Shown: one piece after another, positions 1-8,802 of the stretch
How positions within the stretch are numbered: position 1 is the stretch's first letter
How the letters are laid out: every line of letters begins with the position of its first letter
Source of the DNA: Paraglaciecola arctica BSs20135
Lineage (GTDB): Bacteria > Pseudomonadota > Gammaproteobacteria > Enterobacterales > Alteromonadaceae
DNA length: 64,000 nucleotides
Direction of reading: 5' to 3'
Assembly: GCF_000314995.1 (NCBI RefSeq)
Contig: NZ_BAEO01000067.1
Location: 22,751-86,750, forward strand
Notes under the pieces: model-generated
The model's input: the letters and a program-made list of their open reading frames with translations, nothing else
Database searches by the model: none
Told to the model about the DNA's origin: nothing
Position numbers and translations under genes: made by a program

Positions 1-453
1 GTCGATATAAGGTTTAACAACCTCTACAACAAAATCCATATATTGTTTACCTTGGGCTTCGCCAAAACGTTTATTTTCCCATGGAGACAATTCATTCATG
101 CGAAAATCAGCATCGTTATCAATGCCTACAACTATCACCTCAAGGCCCTGCTTTTCAGCGAGTTGGTTGAGTGACTCGTCAACTCCCCACTCTCCTGCAA
201 ACGCAGTCATGTCATCAAATAAGTTTTGTCCATCGTGCATATAAATGACCGGGTAAGATTTTTCAGAGTTGTGATAACTAGGTGGTAAATACAAGCGAAT
301 ACTGCGCTGGCGTTCTAGTTCGGACATCACAAATTGATAGGGTAATACTTGTACATTGTCAGTTGCAGTAGAGGTTTTTGTTGGCTCACTACAGGCGGAC
401 AATAACAATGTGAATGTAAACAAAATCCCTCGAATAGCTGACTGATGGCTCAT
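1..453 (-). CDS. Putative esterase lipoprotein (Esterase_phd fold), cut by window edge
   Basis: This is the N-terminal 151 residues of an alpha/beta-hydrolase related to the esterase D/Fes-like family (PF00756). It begins with a lipoprotein signal, LLLSAC followed by Ser-Glu, so it should be anchored in the envelope. The stretches RSIRLYLPPSY, YPVIYMHDGQNLFDD and VIVVGIDND are typical of this family's first strands. The nucleophile elbow and the rest of the triad lie beyond base 1. The start ATG overlaps the TGA stop of the amylase-family gene upstream (ATGA), so the two are almost certainly co-translated. Linkage to a GH13 lipoprotein suggests it deacylates or releases a glycan-linked ester, but the substrate is unknown. 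Confidence 0.8.
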   Translation of the reverse strand, partial: MSHQSAIRGILFTFTLLLSACSEPTKTSTATDNVQVLPYQFVMSELERQRSIRLYLPPSYHNSEKSYPVIYMHDGQNLFDDMTAFAGEWGVDESLNQLAEKQGLEVIVVGIDNDADFRMNELSPWENKRFGEAQGKQYMDFVVEVVKPYID

Positions 454-2432
454 AGCTGGATCACCACAGATTGCATCGGCGCTAAACTCAACTCCATCAC
501 GCCTAATTTATCCTCAACAATCAGGGTTTGTTTTGTGCCTGTTAATAAATCCACACCTACATAGGCATCAGTATTCAGTTTTAATGTGTCGAGTTGTTCT
601 GCATTCAAAACCACAGCTAAATTGATGCTGCGCTGCTGCTCAAAATGACTGATCACTAACACTCGTTGATTATCTGTATAACGAACAAAGGCCACTAACT
701 TATCAGCACTATTAATACCAGTTTGACTGTTTAATACTTCGCCTGTTTGGGCATCTGCAACTTGGTCGGGTTTGAAACTTATTGGCATATAACTTCCTAA
801 CATGGCTGGGTGAAAAGCAGAGATCTTCATCACATCAACATAATAACTGCGTAACAATTGTTCAGACTCACTCAATTGGCCGCCATCGAACTTGCCGTTA
901 TTCATCCAACGTTGGTGAGCGGGAACACCACCATAATCAAAAATGCTGGTGCGAGACGGATCACCAAAACCTAAGTCTTCACTGCCGTCTTCACCCACTT
1001 CTTGGCCAAAATACAGCAAAGTGGGTGAACGGCTTATCAATGCAGACACCACCAAAGCAGGTTTACCCATTTGTGCACCACCGACTCTGCCAGCAAAGTC
1101 ATCACTGGCAATACGTTGTTCATCGTGATTTTCTAGAAAGTGCAACATATGTTGTTCAATATCTTGAAGCCCTGATTGGATATGATGTAACACTTTAGCT
1201 TTTTCTTTTCCTTGCATAATGGCTTTTAGGCTATCGTAAAATTCAACTTTATCGTACAAATAGTCCATTTTCCCAAACTGAATATACTGGCGATATAATT
1301 CAGGGTTGTACACTTCAGCTAATAAAAAGGCATCAGGCTTTTTAATTTTTATAGATGAATTTAAGTAACTCCAAAATTCCACTGGCACCATTTCGGCCAT
1401 ATCATAACGAAACCCATCTACTCCTTTGTCTAACCAATAGCCTGTAATATCACGAAACTTAAGCCAAGAATCAGGCACCTTTTTATCTGACCAAAATGCC
1501 ACATGTTGTTTAATACCCAGTTGCATGTATTGCTCAGGTAGCCGCGGGAAGTCGTAACTACCATCAGGTTTAACACCATAATTAACCTTGACTGTTTCAT
1601 ACCAATCATGGAAGTGCGGCTGTGCTTTACGAGAGCCGTTTCCTGTCCATTTAGCGGGTGATTCAGCAAATTTCCCATCAGACATAGGATTGGCATCGCC
1701 CCCTAAAGGTTGATATCCATCAAGAGGTAAAGGTACTTGGAAATCCTCTCCTACCACGTAATAAAAATTATTATTTTGGGCGTACTCAACACTTGTATCG
1801 TCTTGTTCACCAAAGTCCCTCATACCTTCAGGCTTAGCTAAGGATTGATAATTACGCGCCACATGATTAGGCACTATATCAATGATGACCTGCATACCAT
1901 TTTTATGGGTTCTTGCAATTAACGCCTCAAACTCTTGTAAACGTTTGGCTGGATCATCTGCCAGATCAGGATTGACTGAATAATAATCTTTAACCGCATA
2001 AGGCGAACCTGCACGGCCTTTAACCACATCAGGATCATCAGGAGTAATACCATAAGCTGAATAATCGGTGATCAGATCGTGGTGTGGCACACCTGTATAC
2101 CAAATATGTGTGGTGCCAAGTTCTTTAATGCCTTGTAGAGCAGTATCAGTAAAGTCACTAAACTTACCTACACCATTATCTTCAATAGTGCCCCAAGGTT
2201 TATTAGTGGTGTTGGTATTCCCAAAAAGTCGAGTAAACACTTGGTAGACAACTGGTTTACCAAGTGGCTTTTTAGGTAATAGATTTTTAATGGGCATACT
2301 ATCTGTTTGCTTTTGTGTCGATAATTCTTCTTTAGGTGCAGGTGAACACCCAGTAATTGCGGTCAAGAGTACAATAAACAAAATAGTGTTTTTACGCTTA
2401 GCTAATTTTGTTTCAAACATTGCTGCAAACAT
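450..2432 (-). CDS. GH13 alpha-amylase-family glycosidase, lipoprotein
   Basis: A 660-residue GH13 enzyme with a lipoprotein signal (lipobox ITGC, Cys29). The four conserved GH13 regions are visible: I DIVPNHV (about 184-190), II GFRYDMAE with the nucleophile Asp (about 341), III LLAEVYN with the acid/base Glu (about 372) and IV LENHDE (about 433). It should cleave alpha-glucans such as maltodextrin or starch in the periplasm or at the cell surface. The C-terminal 110 residues look like the usual beta-sandwich domain. The start at 2432 follows AAGGAACC at good spacing; an in-frame ATG four codons later is an alternative. It is translationally coupled to the downstream esterase lipoprotein. 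Sub-specificity cannot be read from sequence alone. Confidence 0.88.
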   Translation of the reverse strand: MFAAMFETKLAKRKNTILFIVLLTAITGCSPAPKEELSTQKQTDSMPIKNLLPKKPLGKPVVYQVFTRLFGNTNTTNKPWGTIEDNGVGKFSDFTDTALQGIKELGTTHIWYTGVPHHDLITDYSAYGITPDDPDVVKGRAGSPYAVKDYYSVNPDLADDPAKRLQEFEALIARTHKNGMQVIIDIVPNHVARNYQSLAKPEGMRDFGEQDDTSVEYAQNNNFYYVVGEDFQVPLPLDGYQPLGGDANPMSDGKFAESPAKWTGNGSRKAQPHFHDWYETVKVNYGVKPDGSYDFPRLPEQYMQLGIKQHVAFWSDKKVPDSWLKFRDITGYWLDKGVDGFRYDMAEMVPVEFWSYLNSSIKIKKPDAFLLAEVYNPELYRQYIQFGKMDYLYDKVEFYDSLKAIMQGKEKAKVLHHIQSGLQDIEQHMLHFLENHDEQRIASDDFAGRVGGAQMGKPALVVSALISRSPTLLYFGQEVGEDGSEDLGFGDPSRTSIFDYGGVPAHQRWMNNGKFDGGQLSESEQLLRSYYVDVMKISAFHPAMLGSYMPISFKPDQVADAQTGEVLNSQTGINSADKLVAFVRYTDNQRVLVISHFEQQRSINLAVVLNAEQLDTLKLNTDAYVGVDLLTGTKQTLIVEDKLGVMELSLAPMQSVVIQL

Positions 2433-2625
2433 ATAATAGGTTCCTTCGATAAAGCTTGCTAAATCATACCTCTAGCGGCTGTTATCTAATAGTATCTTAC
2501 ATACGTATTCACAACTTATTCACAAACCAAAAAGTAATCAGTTTCCAAAATCAGATCGTTTGGTAATCCTTAAACTGTTATCATTAGGCTCTAATTTCAG
2601 GTATTACCAAGAAGTGACAAACTAA

Positions 2626-2886
2626 ATGAAAATATTAATCAGAAACCTTGACAGAGAAACCACAGAGCAAGAACTACAAACGGCCTTTGAGGTACATGGA
2701 AAAGTGCAATCTTGCGATATAGTTAAAGAAAAATCTAACGGTTTATCAAAGGGTTTTGGTTTTGTTGAAATGCCTAAACCAGGTGATGCAAAAGTCGCTG
2801 TAAAGAACTTAAACGACAGTATGTTAGGTGCTAATAAAATCAGAGTTAAATACGCTGAAAGTAAAGCTGACACTCAAACCAATTAG
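2626..2886 (+). CDS. Small RNA-binding protein with one RRM domain
   Basis: An 86-residue protein that is essentially one RNA recognition motif. The RNP2 motif ILIRNL is at residues 3-8 and the RNP1 motif KGFGFVEM at about 42-49. The short tail (ESKADTQTN) is polar. Stand-alone RRM proteins of this size are common in marine gammaproteobacteria and cyanobacteria and are thought to bind single-stranded RNA, sometimes in cold response, but the target here is unknown. It is monocistronic, with divergent or unrelated genes on both sides. Only a weak ribosome-binding sequence (AAGAAGTGAC) is seen. Confidence 0.85.
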   Translation: MKILIRNLDRETTEQELQTAFEVHGKVQSCDIVKEKSNGLSKGFGFVEMPKPGDAKVAVKNLNDSMLGANKIRVKYAESKADTQTN

Positions 2887-3114
2887 CACAATAATCGAAT
2901 TCAAGCCCCCTTATAAAATATTTTTCGTGATTAATTTCGTTTAAATTTATTGCCTACTTCTGGCATTATTTATATGAAATAAAAAGTAAACTATGGGCAC
3001 CACCAAACAGTAATATTGGACTAGGTAAAAGGGGGAGATCTCTATTAACAAGGCCGTATATATCGAAAGCCATATTGCTAACTCAAATTATAATTAAGCT
3101 TGCTCGTCAGTAAT
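2887..3114. other. Intergenic stretch, nothing recognised
   Basis: A 228-base AT-rich gap between the RRM gene and the convergent GGDEF-EAL gene. I see no conserved gene, no clear hairpin followed by a T-run and no repeat. Confidence 0.4.
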
Positions 3115-6100
3115 TTAATCAAATATATTATGGTTTTTAAGGAACGCTATAGTGTCATTTGCCGATATTGGCTTACTAAAATAATAACCTTGTACATATT
3201 TGCAATTAAGCCTTTGCAAAATCTCTAACTGTTCTTCATTTTCAACACCCTCGGCAATCACCTCAAGTTTTAAACTGTGGGCAATGGCAATAATGGCTTG
3301 GGTAATCGCTATTCCTTTTTTGTCAGTCGTAAGCTGATTGATAAAACTTTTGTCAATTTTAAGAACATCAAGTGGAAAGCGACTGAGGTAACTCAAAGAG
3401 GAATAGCCAGTACCAAAATCATCAATTGATAATTTTACTCCCAGCTTTTTTAGTTGATTTAGCACGCCGATAATTTTGTCAGGATCATCAACTATTAAAC
3501 TTTCAGTTAACTCAAGTTCAATGTGCTTTGCATCGAGATTATATTCTTGCAATACATTTGTTACGTCGAACGCCACATCTGACAATAAAAATTGTTTTGC
3601 CGAAACGTTGACCGCTACTCTTAATTCATCAAAGCCTTGGTTGTGCCAAACCTTCAATTGTTTACATGCGTTAATCAATACTTGTTGCCCAAGTTGCACA
3701 ATCAATCCTGCGTCTTCAGCAATGGGAATAAACTCATCTGGGGTGATGGTTCCCAATTCAGGATGAAACCATCTAGATAACGCTTCAAAACAAACAATTT
3801 CACCGGAGCCGATATTTATTTGAGGCTGAAAATAGAGACTAAGAGTGCCATTTTGTAAAGCCGCTCTAAGCTCATTTTCCAATAAATTTCTGCGATTAAC
3901 ATGATCACTCATACTGGCATTAAAGAAATGATACTGGTTAGTACCGTGTATTTTCGAATAATACATAGCAGTATCGGCAAAATGTATTAAATCATCGGAG
4001 TTTGTTGTGTCGGTTGGAAAGACACTAATTCCTATGCTTATACCGACTCCAGTATCTTTATCGTCAACCAATATCCCACTATTAAACTTTAACACTAAGT
4101 TTTCAGCAATTCTGTCGATATGCTTTTTCTCAGTAATCCCTTCTAAGATAATCGCAAATTCATCCCCCCCTAACCTAGCTGCATAATCATTTCTTCTGGC
4201 TACTTTAGAAAGAATACGCGCCACTTTTATGAGGAGTTCATCCCCTGTTTCATGTCCTAAGGTGTCATTGACCTGCTTAAACCTGTCTAGGTCAATAAAT
4301 AACAAAACGATACTTTCATTTGTTCGAGTCGCTTTATTCAATGTTTTTTCTAAGGTTTTTCTGAAATAACCTCGGTTTGGTAAACCTGTCAGAATGTCAT
4401 GGTTAGCCAGTTCCCATAAGTCTTCTTCTGATTTTTTCTTCTGAGTAATGTCAGAAAAAGCACATACATAATGGCTAGGGAATTTTTCCGAGTCCAAAAT
4501 CACATTAATACTAATATCTTGCACGTAATGTGAATTATCAGATTTAATACCAATTAATTCTTTTTGCCACTTTCCGTACGCATCTATATTGTGAGTGAAA
4601 TCACTGATGTTAAATGTTGATTTATCGGAATTAATAATAAAATCAGGTACTCGTCCCACTATATCGCTAAGCGTAAAACCTGTAATCTGGCTAAAGGAGC
4701 CGTTCGCGGCTAATACAATTAGTCTTTTATCTAAAATAAGGATCGCACTACTACTACTATCAAAGGCTTTGGCATAAAGTCGAATTTGTTCTTCTGATTC
4801 TATATTTTCAGTAATATTCCTAAAGGTACCCAATACCGTTTGATTGTTAATATCACTATCATTACTGTCAACTAATTTGCCCCTAAGTTGCAGCCAAGTA
4901 TAACTTTTTTGTTTAGCTACCCTAAATTCGACCTCAAATAATTCGTTAGGATGGTTTGCAAAATCTGAAAAATATTTCTCAACCCTTGCTCTATCATCGC
5001 CATGAATAGAACGGCTGAAAACTGTAAAATCAGTGGTAATTTCACTATTACTTAAACCTAAAATACGGCAACTCATATTATCCAGAAAGATAGATCCATT
5101 GAGCAGTCTATATTCCCATAAGCCTTCACCACTGCCCCACAAAGCCATACCAAGTCGTTCTTCACTGTTTCTTAGCAATAACTCCCTATTTTGGATTTGA
5201 TCCAACATATGATTAAGACCTTGGGCAAACACACCAATTTCATCTCTACTGTCAGTTTTATAGTGCATCAGTCCATTTTCATTTTGCAGCGCACGTTCAT
5301 TAATAAAGTGAATGATCTTTTTCAGTGGTTTGGCGATTAAGAGTTTAATCGTCACTAGCTGTGACACCCCCACCACTAACAATAATGATATGGCTAGCAA
5401 AATAATGTTGTACTGCATTTCATCAACCAATAAAAACGCATCAGTTTTTTTAATTCTGGCAGTTAAAGTAAGCCCTGTTTTTTCATCGTTAAATTGCTTG
5501 CTTAGCCACAAATCACTGTCTGGTTCGTGTTGCGCAATGTCCCCAGCTAAAAGTTTTCCTTGGTAGAACACAGATAAATTTATATTGGATGACTTAAGAC
5601 TGGCCATTAATTCTGCTAAGGGGTGATTAATTTGATTTGAAATACGTATACAAACCTTAGATGCATTCCCATCAATGAACTCGTTACCTGCCAAAAATTG
5701 GTAATCTAAGTTAAGCAGAACAACATTATTAAGCTCGCTCTGAGCTTTTATGGGAAGGACTTCAAAATATACGAGATGTTCTTTATTAATAGCGTTTTCT
5801 ATAAAATCAAGGGAAGGCGCTATCATAGACTCAACCACTGTACCGTCCAGCAGGCGGATTACAGAACTTTTTGAGGTGATAATTTCAACTTCGTGATAAC
5901 GAGGTTTAGAGGCGGTCAGGGAACTTAAAAATTGTTCTAACTGAACCAATTCATCGTTTAAACCTTGCAGGTCTTCTATTTGTTCATAATCGAGGTAATT
6001 AGTCAGAGCGTTGTGGGAACGAATAATGCGCGCGTCTTCGATTGTTTGCTGATAAATATTATCAAAAACCATTTTACTGCGAAGTAGTGAGTTATCCAAA

Positions 6101-6240
6101 TCCCGCATAATAAGCGGGTGAACCAATTTCTGAAAACTGGAAATATTCACATAGGATTGTATAACGAACATAACCGTCATAGCAGTGCCTACAAGCACAA
6201 TCACTTTTAATGCTATGGATTGACTTATGACCCTAAACAT
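3115..6240 (-). CDS. Membrane c-di-GMP enzyme: sensor-HAMP-PAS-PAS-GGDEF-EAL
   Basis: A 1041-residue inner-membrane protein. A first membrane segment (about 9-30) and a second (about 276-300) enclose a periplasmic sensor region, followed by HAMP, two PAS domains (about 360-600), GGDEF (about 610-775) and EAL (about 795-1035). RLGGDEF is intact and preceded by an RRND inhibitory site five residues away, so diguanylate cyclase activity with product inhibition is plausible. The EAL domain keeps FEALSR, NVSAKQ, ELTES, IDDFGTGYSS and IAEGVE, so phosphodiesterase activity is also plausible. It is the last gene of a leftward unit after a porin and a small periplasmic binding protein, 36 bases downstream of the latter. 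That arrangement suggests it senses a ligand delivered by those two. Net activity is unknown. Confidence 0.93.
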   Translation of the reverse strand: MFRVISQSIALKVIVLVGTAMTVMFVIQSYVNISSFQKLVHPLIMRDLDNSLLRSKMVFDNIYQQTIEDARIIRSHNALTNYLDYEQIEDLQGLNDELVQLEQFLSSLTASKPRYHEVEIITSKSSVIRLLDGTVVESMIAPSLDFIENAINKEHLVYFEVLPIKAQSELNNVVLLNLDYQFLAGNEFIDGNASKVCIRISNQINHPLAELMASLKSSNINLSVFYQGKLLAGDIAQHEPDSDLWLSKQFNDEKTGLTLTARIKKTDAFLLVDEMQYNIILLAISLLLVVGVSQLVTIKLLIAKPLKKIIHFINERALQNENGLMHYKTDSRDEIGVFAQGLNHMLDQIQNRELLLRNSEERLGMALWGSGEGLWEYRLLNGSIFLDNMSCRILGLSNSEITTDFTVFSRSIHGDDRARVEKYFSDFANHPNELFEVEFRVAKQKSYTWLQLRGKLVDSNDSDINNQTVLGTFRNITENIESEEQIRLYAKAFDSSSSAILILDKRLIVLAANGSFSQITGFTLSDIVGRVPDFIINSDKSTFNISDFTHNIDAYGKWQKELIGIKSDNSHYVQDISINVILDSEKFPSHYVCAFSDITQKKKSEEDLWELANHDILTGLPNRGYFRKTLEKTLNKATRTNESIVLLFIDLDRFKQVNDTLGHETGDELLIKVARILSKVARRNDYAARLGGDEFAIILEGITEKKHIDRIAENLVLKFNSGILVDDKDTGVGISIGISVFPTDTTNSDDLIHFADTAMYYSKIHGTNQYHFFNASMSDHVNRRNLLENELRAALQNGTLSLYFQPQINIGSGEIVCFEALSRWFHPELGTITPDEFIPIAEDAGLIVQLGQQVLINACKQLKVWHNQGFDELRVAVNVSAKQFLLSDVAFDVTNVLQEYNLDAKHIELELTESLIVDDPDKIIGVLNQLKKLGVKLSIDDFGTGYSSLSYLSRFPLDVLKIDKSFINQLTTDKKGIAITQAIIAIAHSLKLEVIAEGVENEEQLEILQRLNCKYVQGYYFSKPISANDTIAFLKNHNIFD

Positions 6241-6276
6241 TGTGATTAACCAGTAAAATTAAACGGAATATCCAGT

Positions 6277-6705
6277 TCAATCTATGATCATCACAATTTT
6301 AAGACCATTAAGATTGTTTATTTCAGACTCAGATACATAACCTATAGCCGATTCTTTTAAGCTAACAAACTTAGCCACTAGACGCTGCGGTTTCATTTTA
6401 ACTTCATTTTTGATGGTATTATTAACAAATCGGTTAGACCAATCCCTTTGGGTCGATATAGCAGATTTATTCAGAATGTTTTGCGCGAATTTTTCTCTAG
6501 CGTTTGACTTAACGGGTAATTCAAATACTAATATCCCTTCACCATTTTTCCAAAAACTAACTTTGTCTGAATAGATTTGTTTAACAACTTCAGCATCAAT
6601 TTCCTGAACATTGTTTTCATTCACAACTACATAAATTCGTTCACAAAATACATCAGTACTGATAGGTATTAGGACAAAAAGTAAGAGGTTACGTAAATAA
6701 TTCAT
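6277..6705 (-). CDS. Short periplasmic phosphate-binding-like (PBP-like) domain protein
   Basis: About 142 residues with a signal peptide (MNYLRNLLLFVLIPIS). The remainder resembles half of a PstS-like periplasmic binding fold: VVVNENNVQEIDAEVVKQIY and FWKNGEGILVFELP are typical of the short PBP-like proteins found beside porins and GGDEF proteins. I chose the ATG at 6705 rather than a GTG at 6711. GGGAGG lies nine bases before the ATG but only three before the GTG, which directly abuts the porin stop. It lies between the porin gene and a membrane GGDEF-EAL gene, and probably feeds ligand information to the latter. The ligand is unknown. Confidence 0.75.
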   Translation of the reverse strand: MNYLRNLLLFVLIPISTDVFCERIYVVVNENNVQEIDAEVVKQIYSDKVSFWKNGEGILVFELPVKSNAREKFAQNILNKSAISTQRDWSNRFVNNTIKNEVKMKPQRLVAKFVSLKESAIGYVSESEINNLNGLKIVMIID

Positions 6706-6711
6706 CGTCAC

Positions 6712-7968
6712 TTACCTCCCTAAGTACGTTGAAATAGAAAAGATATAAAAACCAAAATCATCGATCAGTGGATCGTCATATTGATTAATATGGTATTCAC
6801 CTTTTAACGTAATACTTTCGTTTACATGGTAATTTATAAACAGTGAATGCCGTTTGATTTTATCAAGGTCTAGACTGGTTTGATCATACACATCATAGCG
6901 ATAACCTAGTGCCCATTGATCAAGGTCATAAAGGATCTGCCCATAAAAACCTTCTCGCTCATAATCCGATGCTGAGTCAGCAAACTCTAAGTCAGCTTTT
7001 GCATATTCAATTTGCCCAGTAACATTCTCATAACGAGCTTTAATATGAAACCCTATAGCAGTCTTATCAGCGTTACCATTAGCCGTATCTTCATTGTCAT
7101 TGTATATGGTAAAGCCAGTAGTTAAGTCATCCAAAACCGGAAAATAAAAGTTGCCACGGAAGCCTGTCGCCTTATTGCTATTCAAATCATTTTTACCGGA
7201 AACTGACGACTCACCATTACCCAAAAACATATTGTAATCAAAGCTAATATCGTTACTTAAATAAGTTGAACCAAAACCAGACACACCATCAACAAGCTGG
7301 GGAAATATTTTACGGATATGCATAGGTCTTTCTTGCGTAGCCACGAAAGGTGGGTAGTGATCTTCAGACCAAATTCCTGCGGGGGTAAAGAAGCGCCCAA
7401 CGCGCAAATTAATATATTGGTTGTAGTTCCAATCAAAGTTCATGGCTTCTACGAAAATAGTACCTGAAGACTCATCCATATCACCTGAACCATCATTCAC
7501 ACCACTAAATTTAGGACCATCTTCATATTCTATTTCCGAAAAAAACTTAAGATCATTATCAAACTGCCGAGTAAAAAACAGCGACAGATGATGCATTCTA
7601 AACTCTTCATTTACACCGTCTTCACTCGATCCTTTATATTCAACGTCAGCATAACCAGCCAATTTCATGCTGCTATCTAGGACTTGTGAGGTTTCATCAA
7701 TTAAGTATTGTTGTTCTTCAACCTGCAGGGACAAATTTTGTACTTGCGTGGACAAGGGATCAGTGGAATAGGTAGATTCATTTTCTGAGGGACTATTTGA
7801 CTCTGTTACTTCTGGCTCTACTTTACGTTGCTGTAACAACTGTTGGACTAAAATTTCTAGCTCTTTAACACGCTTCTCTAGTTGCTCTACTGTGCTAGCA
7901 GACACATTATTAGCATAAATACTCATTATTAGAAAAAGGCATATTCGAACTCGCATTTTCACTCTCAT
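6712..7968 (-). CDS. Outer-membrane porin with N-terminal coiled coil (phosphate-porin-like)
   Basis: A 418-residue secreted protein with a signal peptide ending near NNVSA. A coiled-coil segment follows (VEQLEKRVKELEILVQQLLQ), then alternating beta strands with many aromatic girdle residues, as in OprO/OprP-type porins. GFRGNFYFPV, LGYRYDVYDQ and the final SISTYLGR are typical barrel strands, although the last residue is not the usual Phe. It is first in a leftward unit with a periplasmic binding-domain protein and a GGDEF-EAL protein. The start follows a second in-frame ATG option (MRVRIC). Substrate is not determinable; polyphosphate or phosphate is only a family-level guess. Confidence 0.8.
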   Translation of the reverse strand: MRVKMRVRICLFLIMSIYANNVSASTVEQLEKRVKELEILVQQLLQQRKVEPEVTESNSPSENESTYSTDPLSTQVQNLSLQVEEQQYLIDETSQVLDSSMKLAGYADVEYKGSSEDGVNEEFRMHHLSLFFTRQFDNDLKFFSEIEYEDGPKFSGVNDGSGDMDESSGTIFVEAMNFDWNYNQYINLRVGRFFTPAGIWSEDHYPPFVATQERPMHIRKIFPQLVDGVSGFGSTYLSNDISFDYNMFLGNGESSVSGKNDLNSNKATGFRGNFYFPVLDDLTTGFTIYNDNEDTANGNADKTAIGFHIKARYENVTGQIEYAKADLEFADSASDYEREGFYGQILYDLDQWALGYRYDVYDQTSLDLDKIKRHSLFINYHVNESITLKGEYHINQYDDPLIDDFGFYIFSISTYLGR

Positions 7969-8077
7969 ATTCCAATCTGCATAAAATCTAGGTCTTGAGT
8001 CAATTAGATAGTCGACACTCTATAGGCTAACTTATTGAATTGAAATTTCTTTAAGCGAAACTAGACTAAAGTATAAG

Positions 8078-8096
8078 TAACCTGAACTCGGGATAA
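8078..8096 (+). repeat. Dispersed 19-mer, copy 1
   Basis: TAACCTGAACTCGGGATAA recurs with one mismatch at 18332-18350, and inverted with two mismatches at 55023-55040. A second shared module, TGCCGTAATAGTTGCT at 8121-8136, matches 14 of 16 bases at 18241-18256. All copies are intergenic, so this looks like the remains of a dispersed element rather than coding homology. Confidence 0.5.
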
Positions 8097-8149
8097 ATAT
8101 TATAAAGGCCTTAGTAGAAGTGCCGTAATAGTTGCTGACTTACTAAAGT

Positions 8150-8163
8150 TTGATCCCTATCAA
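8150..8163. promoter_or_regulatory. FNR-type binding site upstream of cytochrome c gene
   Basis: TTGATCCCTATCAA is an exact match to the TTGAT-N4-ATCAA palindrome bound by FNR/EtrA proteins. It lies 90 bases before the start of the cytochrome c gene. An FNR-type regulator is encoded at 19902-20672. Confidence 0.75.
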
Positions 8164-8253
8164 CAAACAAGCCTCCTCCTTATCCACTTAAACTGACTTT
8201 TCATTTATGTTAATTCTAAGTCCTAAGTCTAATAACAAAATTAAGGCATCAAC

Positions 8254-8721
8254 ATGAAAACGTTAATTTGGTTTACCGCAATTATTTTGATTTCAGTTAT
8301 GGCTGCTTGCAGCTATGGCCCAGATTCTACTAAAGGTTTCAGTTTGCCAGCAGGGAATGAGGCAACCGGCGAAAAGGTGTTTATGAAATACCAATGTCAG
8401 GCTTGCCATTCATTAAAGGGTTATGCAGATGATTCATTAATCAAAGAGTTTGATACACCTATTCCATTAGGTGGCACATCATCTATGGTTAAAACTTATG
8501 CTCAGTTAGTCACTTCTGTTATCAACCCTTCCCATAAGTTAGCGCCTCGAAGTCGCTATATTGACGAAAAAATTACTAACGAAGATGGTAGTTCAAAAAT
8601 GCGGGTATTTAATGATGTAATGACAGTACAAGAATTAATTGATTTAGTCGCCTTTTTGCAACCAAAATACAAGGTTGAACCTATTACTTATACACATTAT
8701 GGCCAATATAGAATGTTGTAA
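8254..8721 (+). CDS. Monohaem c-type cytochrome lipoprotein
   Basis: A 155-residue lipoprotein (lipobox VMAAC, Cys19) with one haem-binding CQACH motif at about residues 50-54 and the pattern of a class I cytochrome c: GEKVFMKYQCQACH, then a late helix VQELIDLVAFLQPKY. A possible axial Met lies in SKMRVF or VMTVQ. It would sit in the periplasm, attached to a membrane, and pass electrons in respiration. An FNR box upstream and FNR-linked stress genes downstream point to use under low oxygen. The partner oxidase or reductase is not in the window. Confidence 0.85.
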   Translation: MKTLIWFTAIILISVMAACSYGPDSTKGFSLPAGNEATGEKVFMKYQCQACHSLKGYADDSLIKEFDTPIPLGGTSSMVKTYAQLVTSVINPSHKLAPRSRYIDEKITNEDGSSKMRVFNDVMTVQELIDLVAFLQPKYKVEPITYTHYGQYRML

Positions 8722-8730
8722 TCTGGGTAT

Positions 8731-8744
8731 TTGATCTGTATCAA
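8731..8744. promoter_or_regulatory. FNR-type binding site upstream of tandem Usp genes
   Basis: TTGATCTGTATCAA is an exact FNR-type palindrome, located 58 bases before the first universal stress protein gene and just after the cytochrome c stop codon. Confidence 0.75.
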
Positions 8745-8802
8745 GCGGCTTAGAGCATAGCTCGTTAGCATTCAAGGAGTCGAATAACTGGAAAGGTAAA
8801 AA

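Larger units (their letters stand above)
7969..8253. other. Divergent intergenic region between porin unit and cytochrome c
   Basis: This 285-base gap carries two things: a repeat-like 19-mer and 16-mer shared with the gap near 18.2-18.35 kb, and an exact FNR-type box at 8150-8163. No open frame of note is seen. Confidence 0.5.

Noticed and set aside
782..1198. A 138-codon rightward open frame inside the GH13 gene
   Set aside because: It lies antisense to a strongly conserved enzyme and has His-rich, unnatural sequence.
6706..6711. GTG start two codons before the chosen start of the PBP-like gene
   Set aside because: The ribosome-binding site is only three bases away from it and fits the ATG at 6705.
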